Of a DNA stretch of 64,000 nucleotides, positions 7,748 through 17,648 are shown piece after piece. Each line of letters opens with the position of its first letter. The first letter of the stretch is position 1. A program made the translations under genes and the position numbers. The stretch is from Qipengyuania aquimaris. Its GTDB lineage: Bacteria; Pseudomonadota; Alphaproteobacteria; Sphingomonadales; Sphingomonadaceae. Under the pieces are notes generated by a model. That model ran no database searches. It was given only the letters and a program-made list of their open reading frames with translations, and had not been told where the DNA came from. The stretch lies in the NCBI RefSeq assembly GCF_009827445.1, contig NZ_WTYI01000001.1, positions 1,144,381-1,208,380 on the forward strand, read 5' to 3'.

Positions 7748-9015
7748 TACCGGCTCGTCCGAGCCAATGGAATACCACGGTAGCGACCACCAAGGTAACC
7801 TCGCAGAAATGATTCATTCTGTCGGGGCTTAAAGTCAGATAGCGGATACAAAACTGAACCTGCATTGATATTTCTGTCTAGGAACCAAATTTGATCAGTT
7901 CTTAGGAGATTATCTTGGAGAAGAGTCGCTTCATGGCAAGTGATAACGAGCTGCGCGTTACTGGTATTGTGCGATTTGCTGAAGAACAAACTAACGAGCG
8001 CTCTCAAAGCTAAGGGATGTAAACCACTATCAAGTTCGTCGATGATCAGCGTGTATCCGCTTTCAAGTGTGTCGATCCACGGCCCAGCAAGGCTATACAT
8101 GATCGAGTTGCCGGTGGATTCCTCTTCCAGCGCGAACTCAATCGGCATCCCGTCAGTACCGCTTCGAATTAGAGACGCGTCGTAATGTTTCTTACCTTTA
8201 AGCTCACTCAAGATCGACTCGCGTACTTGCTCACTGAAGTCCTTCAATAATTCTTCAGCATCGAACTCGCTTTCCTTCACTCGTAAATCTTCAATTTCTG
8301 GATCAACCGATCGAATGAGGTCAACCACTTTGCCCTTTTTTTCTTCATCAAGACAATACTGAGAGGTTCTAACATCACCAAGACTTCTCGCACTTGAAAA
8401 GACGCGAAAATGACTATTAAGCCATTCAAAAGGAGGCTCTAGGTCCTGAGAGTTCAACTGATTAGCAGTTGAAAGGAATAGAGAATTACTTCGAGTTGAT
8501 TCCTGCCAGACTTTCTTCTCACCGCGAATTCGACTATTCACATACCACTCATAATCACCGCTACTGGTATCGAGGTCACGCGAAAAGATGTGACGAATTC
8601 GACCATCCGATGGCGTTTCATACAACCACTCACCGTGTACCTTTTCGGCATCAGCAGAGAAGCCGTACTGGTAGAGCACATCTTTGTGGATGAAAATTAT
8701 TTCGAATTCGGATGGTTCTTCTCGGCATTTTGTATCGAGCCGATATGGCGAAACAGGAATTGGGTCACCTTTCTGTCCAGAAGCCGAATGCATAACGAAC
8801 CTACGCATCGTTGCCATTGCGGCAATCAGGTTGCTTTTGCCTCCAGAATTCGCCCCATAAATAACAGCGCCATGCAGCAGATTAGGCGCGGGCTTGAGTT
8901 TTGTCGAAAAGCTTCGGCCGTTTTTACCGGTGCCTTGCCTTCCGGCCTCAAGCGAAAGCGTTTGCTCACACTTGAAGGACAGATAATTTTTGACTGAAAA
9001 CCTGACGAGGGCCAT
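7747..9015 (-). CDS. AAA family ATPase, RloA/AbiLi-like
   Basis: 422 aa from ATG 9015, chosen because GGAG lies 5 nt upstream and the protein then opens with the usual FSVKNYLSF of AAA_15/21 proteins; the start at 9093 is less likely. Walker A GANSGGKSN is at residues 54-62. Walker B with the D-loop (LIIDELDSGLHP) is near 330 and the H-loop (LVITCHEA) near 370. It is overlapped by the RloB gene, the standard AbiL/RloAB arrangement of sensor ATPase plus TOPRIM effector. Base composition is plainly AT-richer (roughly mid-40s percent GC through 8161-8520) than the GC-rich neighbours, which suggests transfer. Confidence 0.85.
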   Translation of the reverse strand: MALVRFSVKNYLSFKCEQTLSLEAGRQGTGKNGRSFSTKLKPAPNLLHGAVIYGANSGGKSNLIAAMATMRRFVMHSASGQKGDPIPVSPYRLDTKCREEPSEFEIIFIHKDVLYQYGFSADAEKVHGEWLYETPSDGRIRHIFSRDLDTSSGDYEWYVNSRIRGEKKVWQESTRSNSLFLSTANQLNSQDLEPPFEWLNSHFRVFSSARSLGDVRTSQYCLDEEKKGKVVDLIRSVDPEIEDLRVKESEFDAEELLKDFSEQVRESILSELKGKKHYDASLIRSGTDGMPIEFALEEESTGNSIMYSLAGPWIDTLESGYTLIIDELDSGLHPLALRALVSLFFSKSHNTSNAQLVITCHEATLLQDNLLRTDQIWFLDRNINAGSVLYPLSDFKPRQNESFLRGYLGGRYRGIPLARTSR

Positions 9016-9179
9016 CGTTGCTCCAAACAAATAGCGATTTCTGCACATTTTGTGCTCAAAACAGCTGTTATTTGAGATTCTGGCTGTAGGCAAGCCTTAA
9101 GTTTGAGGCCTACACGCTCTCGCAGCAACCTAACAAAATCTCACCTTTTCGACGATGGAGATGACGATACTGTGTCGCT

Positions 9180-9275
9180 TTCAGCTTCCGCTCAAGGATC
9201 AGTTCCACGTACTGGCCCGTATAGCTTTCCGGCACTTCCGCGACCTCTCCCTGCGCGCCTTACGCGACGATCCGG
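9180..9275 (-). pseudogene. Decayed 3' fragment of a second uvrA
   Basis: Read on the minus strand, 9271-9185 encodes IVA, then a stop, then [13 protein letters not shown] and LERK. The intact uvrA at 9935-9849 encodes IVAQ, the same [13 protein letters not shown] and LERQ. The two 87-nt stretches align without gaps, about 64 of 87 bases by hand. The Gln codon has become TAA. No other part of uvrA is found here. Confidence 0.75.
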
Positions 9276-9291
9276 CCATCAAGCACCGCCC

Positions 9292-9585
9292 TTACTTCGC
9301 GTTTCGCGCACACCCCTGCACGACGGTTTGCATCTCCGCATTGTCCTCGCCGAAGGCGTCGGTCAGTTTGAAGCCGCGGCGGTCGAATTCGCGTTTCATG
9401 CAGCCGCAGATTTGCGGGGCCTTGGACTGGAATTGCGCCGGGAAGCGCGCGCGAGCGACGCATTGCTCGACGAAGTCCTCGTCCAGCCTGCGGTCCACCT
9501 CCGCCCCGATCTCATCGCTGTTCGACCAGCCGAAAGCGACCAGGAAGCCGACCACTGCGGCGACGATAAAGGCAAGCCATTTCAT
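9292..9585 (-). CDS. Small membrane-anchored hypothetical protein
   Basis: 97 aa. An N-terminal hydrophobic helix (residues about 3-20) acts as anchor or uncleaved signal. The rest is charged with four Cys (near residues 43, 58, 60 and 92; CGC in the middle), so disulfides in the periplasm are plausible. I do not recognise the family. It lies between the intact uvrA end and the decayed uvrA scrap. The 236-bp gap to uvrA (9586-9821) holds only imperfect GC-rich palindromes. Confidence 0.6.
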   Translation of the reverse strand: MKWLAFIVAAVVGFLVAFGWSNSDEIGAEVDRRLDEDFVEQCVARARFPAQFQSKAPQICGCMKREFDRRGFKLTDAFGEDNAEMQTVVQGCARNAK

Positions 9586-9821
9586 AACCCACGCTCCTTA
9601 AGCTGACGGGTGTGAAGGCTTGGCTATAGCACAGGGTGGTTAAGGGTTCTGCCTCGCGCGGAGTGGCTCGTTCGGGCGTATTTTTTTGTTTGCGCCCTCA
9701 AACGCCGGGCGCGGCCCGTCCGGGCCGCTTGGCTTCGCGGCATAAGCCGCGACGCGCGCTTGCGCTTTGGCGACGCTGGCGCGTCGCACCAGCGCTCCTC
9801 CGCTAGCTATGCGATATTCAC

Positions 9822-12746
9822 TTACTCCGCCGCTTCCTTGGTGGCTGCTTGCCGTTCCAGCATCGGCTTGAGATACTGCCCCGTATAGCTCTCCGGCACC
9901 TCGGCCACTTCCTCCGGCGTACCTTGCGCGACGATCTCGCCGCCGCGCACGCCGCCGCCCGGGCCCAGGTCCAGGATGTGGTCGGCGGTCTTGATGACGT
10001 CGAGATTGTGCTCGATCACCACCACCGAATTGCCCTGTTCCACCAGCCGGTGCAGCACTTCGAGGAGTTTCCTCACATCCTCGAAATGGAGGCCCGTGGT
10101 CGGCTCGTCGAGGATGTAGAGCGTCTGGCCGGTGCTGCGCTTCGACAGTTCCTTGGCCAGCTTCACGCGCTGCGCCTCGCCGCCTGACAGCGTGGTCGCC
10201 TGCTGGCCGACCTTGACGTAGCCCAGCCCCACCTCGTTCAGCATGTGCATCTTGTCGCGGATCGGGGGGACGGCCTTGAAGAAGACCTCCGCATCCTCGA
10301 TCGTCATGTCGAGCACGTCGGCGATGGAGTGCCCCTTGAACTTCACCTCCAGCGTTTCGCGGTTGTAGCGCTTGCCGCCGCATTCCTCGCAGGTGACGTA
10401 GACGTCGGGCAGGAAGTGCATCTCGATCTTGATCAGGCCGTCGCCCTGGCACGCCTCGCAGCGGCCGCCCTTGACGTTGAAGCTGAAGCGGCCGGGCTTG
10501 TACCCGCGCGCCTGCGCTTCGGGGAGGCCCGCGAACCAGTCGCGGATCTGGGTGAAGGCGCCGGTGTAGGTCGCCGGATTGGAGCGCGGGGTGCGGCCGA
10601 TGGGCGACTGGTCGATCTCGATCACCTTGTCGCAATATTCGAGGCCGGTGACCTTATCGTGCGCGCCCGCGACCACGCGCGCGCCGTTCAGCTGGCGCGC
10701 CGCGGAGGCGTAGAGCGTGTCGATGGTGAAGGACGACTTGCCCGAGCCCGAGACGCCGGTGATGCAGGTGAAGGTGCCGAGCGGGATGGAGGCGGTCACG
10801 TCGTTGAGGTTGTTCGCCCGCGCGCCGTGGACGGTAAGCTCGTGCCCGTTGCCCTTGCGGCGGGTGGCCGGAACGCTGATTTCGCGGCGGCCGGTGAGAT
10901 AGTCCGCGGTGAGCGACTTCTTGCTCCGCAGCACCTGCTTCAGCGTGCCCTGCGCAACCACCTCGCCCCCGCGCACGCCAGCGCCCGGGCCGAGGTCGAC
11001 CACATGGTCCGCCTGGCGGATCGCGTCCTCGTCATGCTCCACCACGATCACCGTGTTGCCGAGATCGCGCAGGCGCTTGAGGGTTTCGAGCAGCCGGTCG
11101 TTGTCGCGCTGGTGGAGGCCGATGCTGGGCTCGTCCAGCACGTAGAGCACGCCCGAAAGGCCCGAGCCGATCTGCGATGCGAGGCGGATGCGCTGGCTCT
11201 CCCCGCCCGACAGCGTGCCGCTGGTGCGGTCGAGGTTGAGGTAGTCGAGGCCGACATTGTCGAGGAAGCCCAACCGCTCGTTGATTTCCTTGAGGATGGC
11301 CTTGGCGATCTGGCTTTGCGTGTCGTTGAGATCCTCGGGCAGCTTGAGGAAATAGTCCTTCGCATCGGCCACGCTCATCTTGGTGGGGGTGGCGATGTCG
11401 GTCCCTGCGATCTTCACCGCCAGCGCCTTCTCGTTGAGACGCTTGCCATGGCAGGTCTCGCACGGCTGCGCGGTCTGGAACTTTGACAGCTCCTCGCGCA
11501 TCCACGCGCTCTCGGTCTGGAGCATGCGGCGGTTGAGGTTGCCGATGACGCCCTCGAACGGCTTCTTCACCGTGTACTGCTTGCGCCCGTCCTTGAAGGT
11601 AAGCGGGATGGCCCGGCCGCGGGTGCCGTAGAGGATGATATCTCGGATTTCCTTGTCGAAATCTTCCCACGGAGTGGTGAGATCGAACTCGTATTCCTTC
11701 GCGAGGCTGGCCAGCACCTGCATGTAATAGGGCGACGGAGGATTGCTCTTCGCCCACGGCACGACCGCGCCTTTCTTGAGGCTGAGCGCCTCGTTGGGCA
11801 CGACCAGCTGCGGGTCGAACAGCTGCTTCTCGCCGATCCCGTCGCAGGTCGGGCAGGCACCCTGCGGTGCGTTGAAGGAGAACAGGCGCGGCTCTACTTC
11901 CTCGATGGTGAAGCCGGACACCGGACAGCTGAAACGCTCGGAGAACACGATCCGGTTCGCGGGAAGGCCCGCTCCCTTCATCGCGCCGCCGCCTTCAGCT
12001 TCGTCCTCACGCCCGGGCACGACGCCATCGGCAAGGTCCACATAGGCGAGCCCATCGGCGAGCTTCAACGCAGTCTCGAAACTGTCGGCCAGGCGCGTTT
12101 CCAGGCCTTCCTTCACCGCCAGGCGATCCACCACCACTTCGATGTCGTGCTTGAATTTCTTGTCGAGCGCAGGCGCTTCCTCAATCGGATACATCTCGCC
12201 GTCGATGCGCACGCGGGTGAAGCCCGCCTTCTGCCATTCGGCCAGTTCCCTGCGGTATTCGCCCTTGCGACCGCGCACGACCGGCGCGAGCAGGTAGAGC
12301 CGGGTACCTTCAGGCAGTTCCATGACCCGGTCGACCATGTTGGAGACCGTCTGCGCCTCGATCGGCAGGCCGGTGGTCGGCGAATAGGGCACGCCCACCC
12401 GCGCCCACAGCAGGCGCATGTAATCGTAAATCTCTGTCACCGTCGCCACGGTCGAACGCGGATTGCGGCTGGTGGTTTTCTGTTCGATCGAGATAGCGGG
12501 AGACAGCCCGTCGATATGTTCGACGTCAGGCTTCTGCATCATCTCGAGGAACTGGCGCGCATAAGCGGAGAGGCTCTCCACATAGCGCCGCTGCCCTTCT
12601 GCATAGATGGTATCGAACGCCAGGCTCGACTTGCCCGAACCGGACAGCCCCGTGATCACGATCAGGCTGTCGCGCGGAAGGTCGATGTCCACGCCCTTGA
12701 GATTATGCTCGCGCGCGCCGCGTACGGAGATTTTGGTAAGTGCCAT
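9822..12746 (-). CDS. uvrA: UvrABC system protein A (excinuclease ATPase)
   Basis: 974 aa, full length. It is the damage-recognition ATPase of nucleotide excision repair, a dimer that loads UvrB. Two ABC modules are visible: Walker [10 protein letters not shown] near residue 34 and GVSGSGKSS near 660. [12 protein letters not shown] and [12 protein letters not shown] are the two signatures. The zinc module CEACQGDG...[10 protein letters not shown] is present near residues 760-790, and CPTCDGIG lies earlier. It starts at ATG 12746. There is no SOS box that I can recognise upstream. Confidence 0.98.
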   Translation of the reverse strand: MALTKISVRGAREHNLKGVDIDLPRDSLIVITGLSGSGKSSLAFDTIYAEGQRRYVESLSAYARQFLEMMQKPDVEHIDGLSPAISIEQKTTSRNPRSTVATVTEIYDYMRLLWARVGVPYSPTTGLPIEAQTVSNMVDRVMELPEGTRLYLLAPVVRGRKGEYRRELAEWQKAGFTRVRIDGEMYPIEEAPALDKKFKHDIEVVVDRLAVKEGLETRLADSFETALKLADGLAYVDLADGVVPGREDEAEGGGAMKGAGLPANRIVFSERFSCPVSGFTIEEVEPRLFSFNAPQGACPTCDGIGEKQLFDPQLVVPNEALSLKKGAVVPWAKSNPPSPYYMQVLASLAKEYEFDLTTPWEDFDKEIRDIILYGTRGRAIPLTFKDGRKQYTVKKPFEGVIGNLNRRMLQTESAWMREELSKFQTAQPCETCHGKRLNEKALAVKIAGTDIATPTKMSVADAKDYFLKLPEDLNDTQSQIAKAILKEINERLGFLDNVGLDYLNLDRTSGTLSGGESQRIRLASQIGSGLSGVLYVLDEPSIGLHQRDNDRLLETLKRLRDLGNTVIVVEHDEDAIRQADHVVDLGPGAGVRGGEVVAQGTLKQVLRSKKSLTADYLTGRREISVPATRRKGNGHELTVHGARANNLNDVTASIPLGTFTCITGVSGSGKSSFTIDTLYASAARQLNGARVVAGAHDKVTGLEYCDKVIEIDQSPIGRTPRSNPATYTGAFTQIRDWFAGLPEAQARGYKPGRFSFNVKGGRCEACQGDGLIKIEMHFLPDVYVTCEECGGKRYNRETLEVKFKGHSIADVLDMTIEDAEVFFKAVPPIRDKMHMLNEVGLGYVKVGQQATTLSGGEAQRVKLAKELSKRSTGQTLYILDEPTTGLHFEDVRKLLEVLHRLVEQGNSVVVIEHNLDVIKTADHILDLGPGGGVRGGEIVAQGTPEEVAEVPESYTGQYLKPMLERQAATKEAAE

Positions 12747-12917
12747 GAAGGAAGCGTGTTCCCGAATTGTTCGCTTTGGTCAAGGGGCCGCGACTGTGGG
12801 TGTCCAGGCCTTCACTGAGGGCAGCGGACGAGAAGCGCGGGGGTTCCGCAAATGTGGGTTTGGCCCTTGGCGAATACAAGCTGGGACCCGGATGGCAGCC
12901 ACGCGAGTTTTCTAGGC

Positions 12918-13898
12918 ATGACCATCCCACGCACACTCCTTTCGATAAGCGCCTTCCTTTCAGCAACTTGCCTTGCCGGGTGCAGCGATGCGCCGCCCTC
13001 CGAAAGCGAATTAACGACCTCCGAGGCTGCGGCACCCGCGCTCGAGATCGGCGCGCCAGTGACCTCGCTCGGCGCAATCAAGGGGTTCTGGCTGGTCGAA
13101 CGCTTTGAGGAATTTTCGCCGGACTGGCGCGAAGGAGTCGGCTGGCGCAGTGCCTATGTCCAGGTCAATGCCGACGGGCTGGCCTATTCGGTCGGCTGCA
13201 ATCACTCCAGTAATCCGGCAACGCTGGGCGAAGATGGGATTCTTCGGGAGGCCGGCGATGGTTCGCGCATCCAGACGTTGATGGGGTGTCCCGCCGAATG
13301 GGAAGGCCGCGACGGCAGGTTCTTCGGCTTCTTCGGTACAAATCCTACCGTGAACCGGGTTGGAGAAAGTCGACTGCTGTTGAAGAGCGGGGCTACGGAA
13401 CTCGTATTGGTAGAGCCGGAAGCCTGGCGGTTGGCCAATATCCCCGACCGCGATTTCGTAACGGGCAAATGGGTGCCGCAAATGGCGTCTACTTACGACG
13501 GGTGGGGCCATTCGGGCTTCGGCATCGGCGAGAATGCAGGTGTGGTCACCATCGCTGCCGGCAATATCGAATGGTCGGAATGCCCTGGCACCTCGATCGA
13601 GATCGAATGGACTGCAGACGGCCGTCTAAGGAATCGGGATGGAGCGAAAACCCGGTGTGACGCTCTTGCGCGGAATACGGACAACGGCAGAAGTCTCGTG
13701 ATGGGTGTCCTCTCTGACAGCCCTGCGGTAATCCGTATAGGAAAGAACAGGATAACCCTGATCGTCGGGACGAGCGACAAGGGCAGCAGGCTAGATATGC
13801 AGACGCTTGAAAGTGTCATGAATCCTCCAAAACTGCCGCCACCCCCACCGGGAGAGGTGGAACCGCCTCCCCCGCCTCCTATTCCCATAAATAGCTGA
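12918..13898 (+). CDS. Putative lipoprotein with META/HslJ-like repeats
   Basis: 326 aa from ATG 12918; the longer frame start at 12852 lacks a signal. A signal peptide ends in LAGC, a lipobox, giving an outer-membrane or periplasmic lipoprotein. Two regions look like META domains: the first has W-L near the start, a GCN motif and a MGC motif; the second is similar but more diverged. The tail is strongly Pro-rich (PPPPPGEVEPPPPPP). META proteins such as HslJ are linked to heat or antibiotic tolerance; a role here is not shown. The 187-bp gap after it has no feature I can name. Confidence 0.7.
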   Translation: MTIPRTLLSISAFLSATCLAGCSDAPPSESELTTSEAAAPALEIGAPVTSLGAIKGFWLVERFEEFSPDWREGVGWRSAYVQVNADGLAYSVGCNHSSNPATLGEDGILREAGDGSRIQTLMGCPAEWEGRDGRFFGFFGTNPTVNRVGESRLLLKSGATELVLVEPEAWRLANIPDRDFVTGKWVPQMASTYDGWGHSGFGIGENAGVVTIAAGNIEWSECPGTSIEIEWTADGRLRNRDGAKTRCDALARNTDNGRSLVMGVLSDSPAVIRIGKNRITLIVGTSDKGSRLDMQTLESVMNPPKLPPPPPGEVEPPPPPPIPINS

Positions 13899-14085
13899 AA
13901 CTCTGTTATTTTTTGGTCGCTCCCCCGATATGGACCACCCCTCCAAGCGAGCGCCAGGCGCGGTGAAGCGTGGACCCATTCAACCAGTTGATCCGTTGAT
14001 TGGGTAAGACAGGCCGCAGATCGGCCATGCCTTCCGCTTTCGAGCGAAGGGTTTCAGATACGGAATTCACGGGAATAGAAAAGCA

Positions 14086-15000
14086 ATGAAGCAGGAAGTC
14101 GAGCAAAAGGACCGGGTCGCACCGTCACCCGACCGCTTGCGACCTGCGCCCATATCCGGTTCGCTTCAGGACGAACGCATCCGCGCAATCATGCGCGAAC
14201 TCGATCGCCCCCTCGACAGCGAGAACTGGATCGCAACACCCCACGCGGGTGAGCAGAAGCGCGCACGCAAGCTCCTCAAGCGTATAAAGCAGCATCGCCG
14301 TCACCGCCGCGACCTCAAGCGTGCACGCCAGGCGGCGCAGCAGGTGTTCAACGTCAAACCCAGGATGTCTTCGCGCAAGCGAGCGACGTTGATGATGGGT
14401 GCTGGCGCAGTCGGCCTTGCAGCCTTTACCGGACCACCGACACAGAATTCGCGCAGTAAGCCTCAGTCTGCTGCAACCTATGTGATGAGTGCTGAAGAGC
14501 AGGACGTCCGCAAACCTGCAGCCCTGATGAAGGCGAGCGATGACTTCAAGCAGGCGCTTATCGAAGAAGAAGGGGTCCGCTACACAGTCTATCGCGATGT
14601 CGCAGGCTATCCTACCGTCGGCGTGGGCCATTTGATTACGCCGGAAGACAACCTGCGGGTCGGCGACCGTATCTCGGAAGAACGCGTATTGTCCCTCCTG
14701 GAAAAGGATTTGCAAACCGCGGAGCGCGGCGTGCGTATCCTCGTGGGCGACCTTCCCCTTTACCAGCACGAATTCGATGCGCTGCTCGATCTCGTCTACA
14801 ATGTGGGCCTAGGGAACGTCTCCGAAAGCAAAAGCCCGAGACTCAACGCTGCTATCGAAGCTGGCGATTATGAGCAGATCGCCGCAGAACTCGATTATAC
14901 CCACGCGGCCGGCAAGGTTGCTCGCGGTCTTGAATTCAGGTCCGAACGCAGAGCGCAGATGTTTATGGACGCGAGCTACGATAACCCCAGGGACAGTTGA
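14086..15000 (+). CDS. GH24 lysozyme-like muramidase with basic N-terminal extension
   Basis: 304 aa. The C-terminal half (about 150-300) is a T4-lysozyme-type GH24 domain: EEG (Glu162), YRD (Asp171) and PTVGVGH (Thr177 to His182) match the Glu-Asp-Thr catalytic set. The N-terminal 100 residues are highly basic, with a long Arg/Lys helix, then a short hydrophobic segment (about 102-115) that could be a signal-anchor. There are no phage genes nearby, so it is probably a host cell-wall remodelling enzyme or a domesticated endolysin. Confidence 0.85.
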   Translation: MKQEVEQKDRVAPSPDRLRPAPISGSLQDERIRAIMRELDRPLDSENWIATPHAGEQKRARKLLKRIKQHRRHRRDLKRARQAAQQVFNVKPRMSSRKRATLMMGAGAVGLAAFTGPPTQNSRSKPQSAATYVMSAEEQDVRKPAALMKASDDFKQALIEEEGVRYTVYRDVAGYPTVGVGHLITPEDNLRVGDRISEERVLSLLEKDLQTAERGVRILVGDLPLYQHEFDALLDLVYNVGLGNVSESKSPRLNAAIEAGDYEQIAAELDYTHAAGKVARGLEFRSERRAQMFMDASYDNPRDS

Positions 15001-15125
15001 GCGTTTTCATTGATAACAATAACCCCCGCCTTCGACGCAATATTGTAAGTTTCCGGTTTGTGTCATAAAGCGTTCATGAGGCCTCACACACACGGGTTGA
15101 AGGTGAGGTAACAGGGGACAGCCGC

Positions 15126-16295
15126 GTGAAGACGGCAACTGGGTTTTCGGTCGCACCCGAACGGGACGCAGATTGGCTGCAAGAAAGCTGGCGAGAGACC
15201 GTGAGATCGGTCTTGATCACCGAAGATCGTGCTTTTTACGCCAATGTCCTCGCCGTCGTCGCAATTGCCGTAGCCGTCTTGTTTCTGCGCAATCCCTCGG
15301 CCTATCTTTTTCCTTTGCTGATGCGCGTATTGTCCCTGACCGGAGCGCATCTTTCCTACAACCATCTGCGCCGTCAGATCGACACCGGCCATTCACTCGA
15401 TCCGGCGTTGAGAATCCTTACCGTGATGCTGTTTTTTGGGGGGATGAGCTGGGCCTACCTGCTCCTGCCGTCGCTTTCGAAGCCGCTGGACGAACCTCTT
15501 CGCCTCGTGATCGCGGCAGGGACAATCACCGGCGTGGGACTTATCGTGACGATGACCGCAACGCTGAGGCAACAAACGTTTGCGTTCTTGCTTGGCTTCC
15601 TGCTGACGCTGTTTGTCGGCCTTTATTTTTTCGCCGGTGATGCCCTCATTACCTACGGAATCGGGACGACCGCACTGGTTATCGGAGTTTCCATGTTCGC
15701 CTTTGCATCCGCCCAGCAGCGGAGCGTTTCCGCCGACATGCTGGTGGAAAACCGGCGCCTCAACGAAGACCTTGCCGATGCCTTGGCGCAGGCGGAATTC
15801 CTGGCCAAGCATGATCCGTTGACAGGCCTCTACAATCGCCGCGCTCTCTTCGAATACGGGCTTGTGGATGGCCAGACCAACCCGATCGCGCACCTGTTGC
15901 TGGTGGATTTGGATCACTTCAAGAAAATCAACGACAATTACGGCCACGATATGGGCGACAAGGCGTTGATCGAAGCGAGCAAGCTGATGCGCGACGCCCT
16001 TCGCGTTTACGGCGATGGGCATCATTTCGCGGCGCGCCTGGGTGGCGAAGAATTTTGCGTGTTCCTCGATGAAGAAAACCCTCACGAGGCCCTGATATTC
16101 GCTGAAGACCTACGAGAAGGGCTTGCATCGCTGCACGAGGTGCTCGGCCTGCCGAGCGGCGCGACCAGCGCCTCCATCGGCATGGGGCCGCACACGCTTG
16201 GCAGCACCATTGACGAGAGCCTGAGGCGAGCAGATGCCGCAATGTACGATGCCAAGACCGAAGGCCGCAATCGCGTGCGCCAGGTCAACCGCTGA
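15126..16295 (+). CDS. Membrane diguanylate cyclase (GGDEF)
   Basis: 389 aa, starting at GTG 15126 behind AGGGGA. About six transmembrane helices lie between residues 38 and 195. A short coiled helix (200-225) leads to a GGDEF domain with GGEEF at 306-310, DPLTGLYNRR at 230-239 and DLDHFKKIND at 261-270, all expected for an active cyclase making c-di-GMP. The RxxD inhibitory site normally just before GGEEF is absent (His where Asp is expected). The N-terminal membrane domain is not a sensor type I can name. Confidence 0.9.
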   Translation: MKTATGFSVAPERDADWLQESWRETVRSVLITEDRAFYANVLAVVAIAVAVLFLRNPSAYLFPLLMRVLSLTGAHLSYNHLRRQIDTGHSLDPALRILTVMLFFGGMSWAYLLLPSLSKPLDEPLRLVIAAGTITGVGLIVTMTATLRQQTFAFLLGFLLTLFVGLYFFAGDALITYGIGTTALVIGVSMFAFASAQQRSVSADMLVENRRLNEDLADALAQAEFLAKHDPLTGLYNRRALFEYGLVDGQTNPIAHLLLVDLDHFKKINDNYGHDMGDKALIEASKLMRDALRVYGDGHHFAARLGGEEFCVFLDEENPHEALIFAEDLREGLASLHEVLGLPSGATSASIGMGPHTLGSTIDESLRRADAAMYDAKTEGRNRVRQVNR

Positions 16296-16319
16296 TACGG
16301 CTCTGACCCGGATTACTCC

Positions 16320-16865
16320 ATGAGCCATCGCCTGTTCGTCGGACTGCGTCCGCCAGCCAGCCATCGGGACCAACTCATCGACCGCATGCAAGGCGTGGAT
16401 GAGGCGCGCTGGCAAGATGACGAACAACTGCATTTGACGTTACGCTACATCGGCGATGTCGAGACACACCAGGCTGACGACCTCGCCGAACAGCTGGGCT
16501 CGATCGACTTCCAACCATTCGACCTTACTGTTTCAAGCACCGGTTTTTTCGAAAGAAAAGGCCACCTCCGGGCCCTGTGGGCAGGAGTCGAGCAAAGCGA
16601 GGCGCTCATCCGCCTACAACGCAAGGTCGAAAGGATGTGCCAGGCCGTCGGTTTCGAAGCTGAGGGTCGCAAGTTTCTCCCCCATATCACTCTCGCCCGG
16701 CTGAATTCCGCAAGCGGACCCGCCAACGCATTTCTGTCCGCTACAAGCACCTTGCGCCTTGAGCCATGGACCGTGCAGGAATTCGTCCTGTACGAGAGCG
16801 AATTGCATCCCGAGGGGTCGATCTACACCCCTATTGTCCGCTATCCTGCGCGCAAATGCACTTAA
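16320..16865 (+). CDS. thpR: RNA 2',3'-cyclic phosphodiesterase (2'-5' RNA ligase family)
   Basis: 181 aa, normal length. It opens LFVGLRPP, the family start. The two catalytic HxTx motifs are HLTL at residues 38-41 and HITL at 122-125. The enzyme hydrolyses 2',3'-cyclic phosphate RNA ends; the physiological role is poorly known. It overlaps the following lipoprotein gene by 10 nt, and 24 nt separate it from the GGDEF gene, so the three are likely cotranscribed. Confidence 0.93.
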   Translation: MSHRLFVGLRPPASHRDQLIDRMQGVDEARWQDDEQLHLTLRYIGDVETHQADDLAEQLGSIDFQPFDLTVSSTGFFERKGHLRALWAGVEQSEALIRLQRKVERMCQAVGFEAEGRKFLPHITLARLNSASGPANAFLSATSTLRLEPWTVQEFVLYESELHPEGSIYTPIVRYPARKCT

Positions 16866-17503
16866 AAGCCCACCTTTTCCCGACGATCGGCCTCACGACC
16901 GCCCTTGCGGCATGCTCCCCGGCTCCTTCGGATATTCTCGTTCCGGATGACCAGCGCGAGCCCCTGATGCAAATAGTCGAACAAGAAGCCCGTGCGGATC
17001 CTGCCGAGAATTGCCTTTTGCTGGTCTGGTCGGAACAGGAAGATCCGGACATCGAGTTCGACCGGGCAAACGACGCCGTCAACGGCGGTGCGATCTCCTG
17101 CGCTACCGGAACAAGTCCGAGCCAGTTCGAAGCCGCCATCGAAACCTTGCGCGATGCTGCCCAGAGCGGCGACAAGGCGCGCCTTCTCGAACAAGTTGGC
17201 CTGCCACTTCTCTATATCGACGCCGAGGGCGAGCGGCAGGAGCTGACCGAAGACCAGATCGACGCCCTGTTCGATGAGGTGTTCGACCAGCGCATGGTCG
17301 CGGTCCTGCGCGATCTCGACCTGTCGCAAATGACGGTCGACAAGGACCAGGGCGCGTATTTCGAACTCGGTTCTCTATGGCTGGTTGTCGACGGCACCGG
17401 AGGCAAGCCCCGCATCGTCACGGTGAACCGCCAGGCGCTGGAGGAAGCGGCTGAGGCTGCGAAGGATCAGGCCGAGCGGGGTCAGGGCAAGCCACTCGAC
17501 TAA
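16856..17503 (+). CDS. Hypothetical lipoprotein
   Basis: 215 aa from ATG 16856, inside the end of thpR. A hydrophobic N-terminus ends in LAAC, a lipobox at about Cys19. The rest is acidic with no family I recognise. A longer in-frame start at 16766 would bury the signal peptide and overlap thpR by 100 nt, so it was not chosen. Confidence 0.7.
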   Translation: MHLKAHLFPTIGLTTALAACSPAPSDILVPDDQREPLMQIVEQEARADPAENCLLLVWSEQEDPDIEFDRANDAVNGGAISCATGTSPSQFEAAIETLRDAAQSGDKARLLEQVGLPLLYIDAEGERQELTEDQIDALFDEVFDQRMVAVLRDLDLSQMTVDKDQGAYFELGSLWLVVDGTGGKPRIVTVNRQALEEAAEAAKDQAERGQGKPLD

Positions 17504-17648
17504 GCGCCTCCGCAGACCGGCATTTGCCGTTCGACGCGCGAAACTTGCACTTCGCCTGCAATTCCTGTTCATGCGCCATTGTCGCAAACGAAACCATATT
17601 GCGGATGCACAAATGTCCATTCGCTTTTCGCCGATTATTGGAGAGACC

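Noticed and set aside
9185-9935. Site-specific integration with att repeats at uvrA
   Set aside because: No integrase, and the two copies are too diverged for att sites; homologous recombination or decay fits better.
13906-14106. 66-codon minus-strand frame between the META lipoprotein and the lysozyme
   Set aside because: Overlaps the lysozyme start, has no RBS and no recognisable features.
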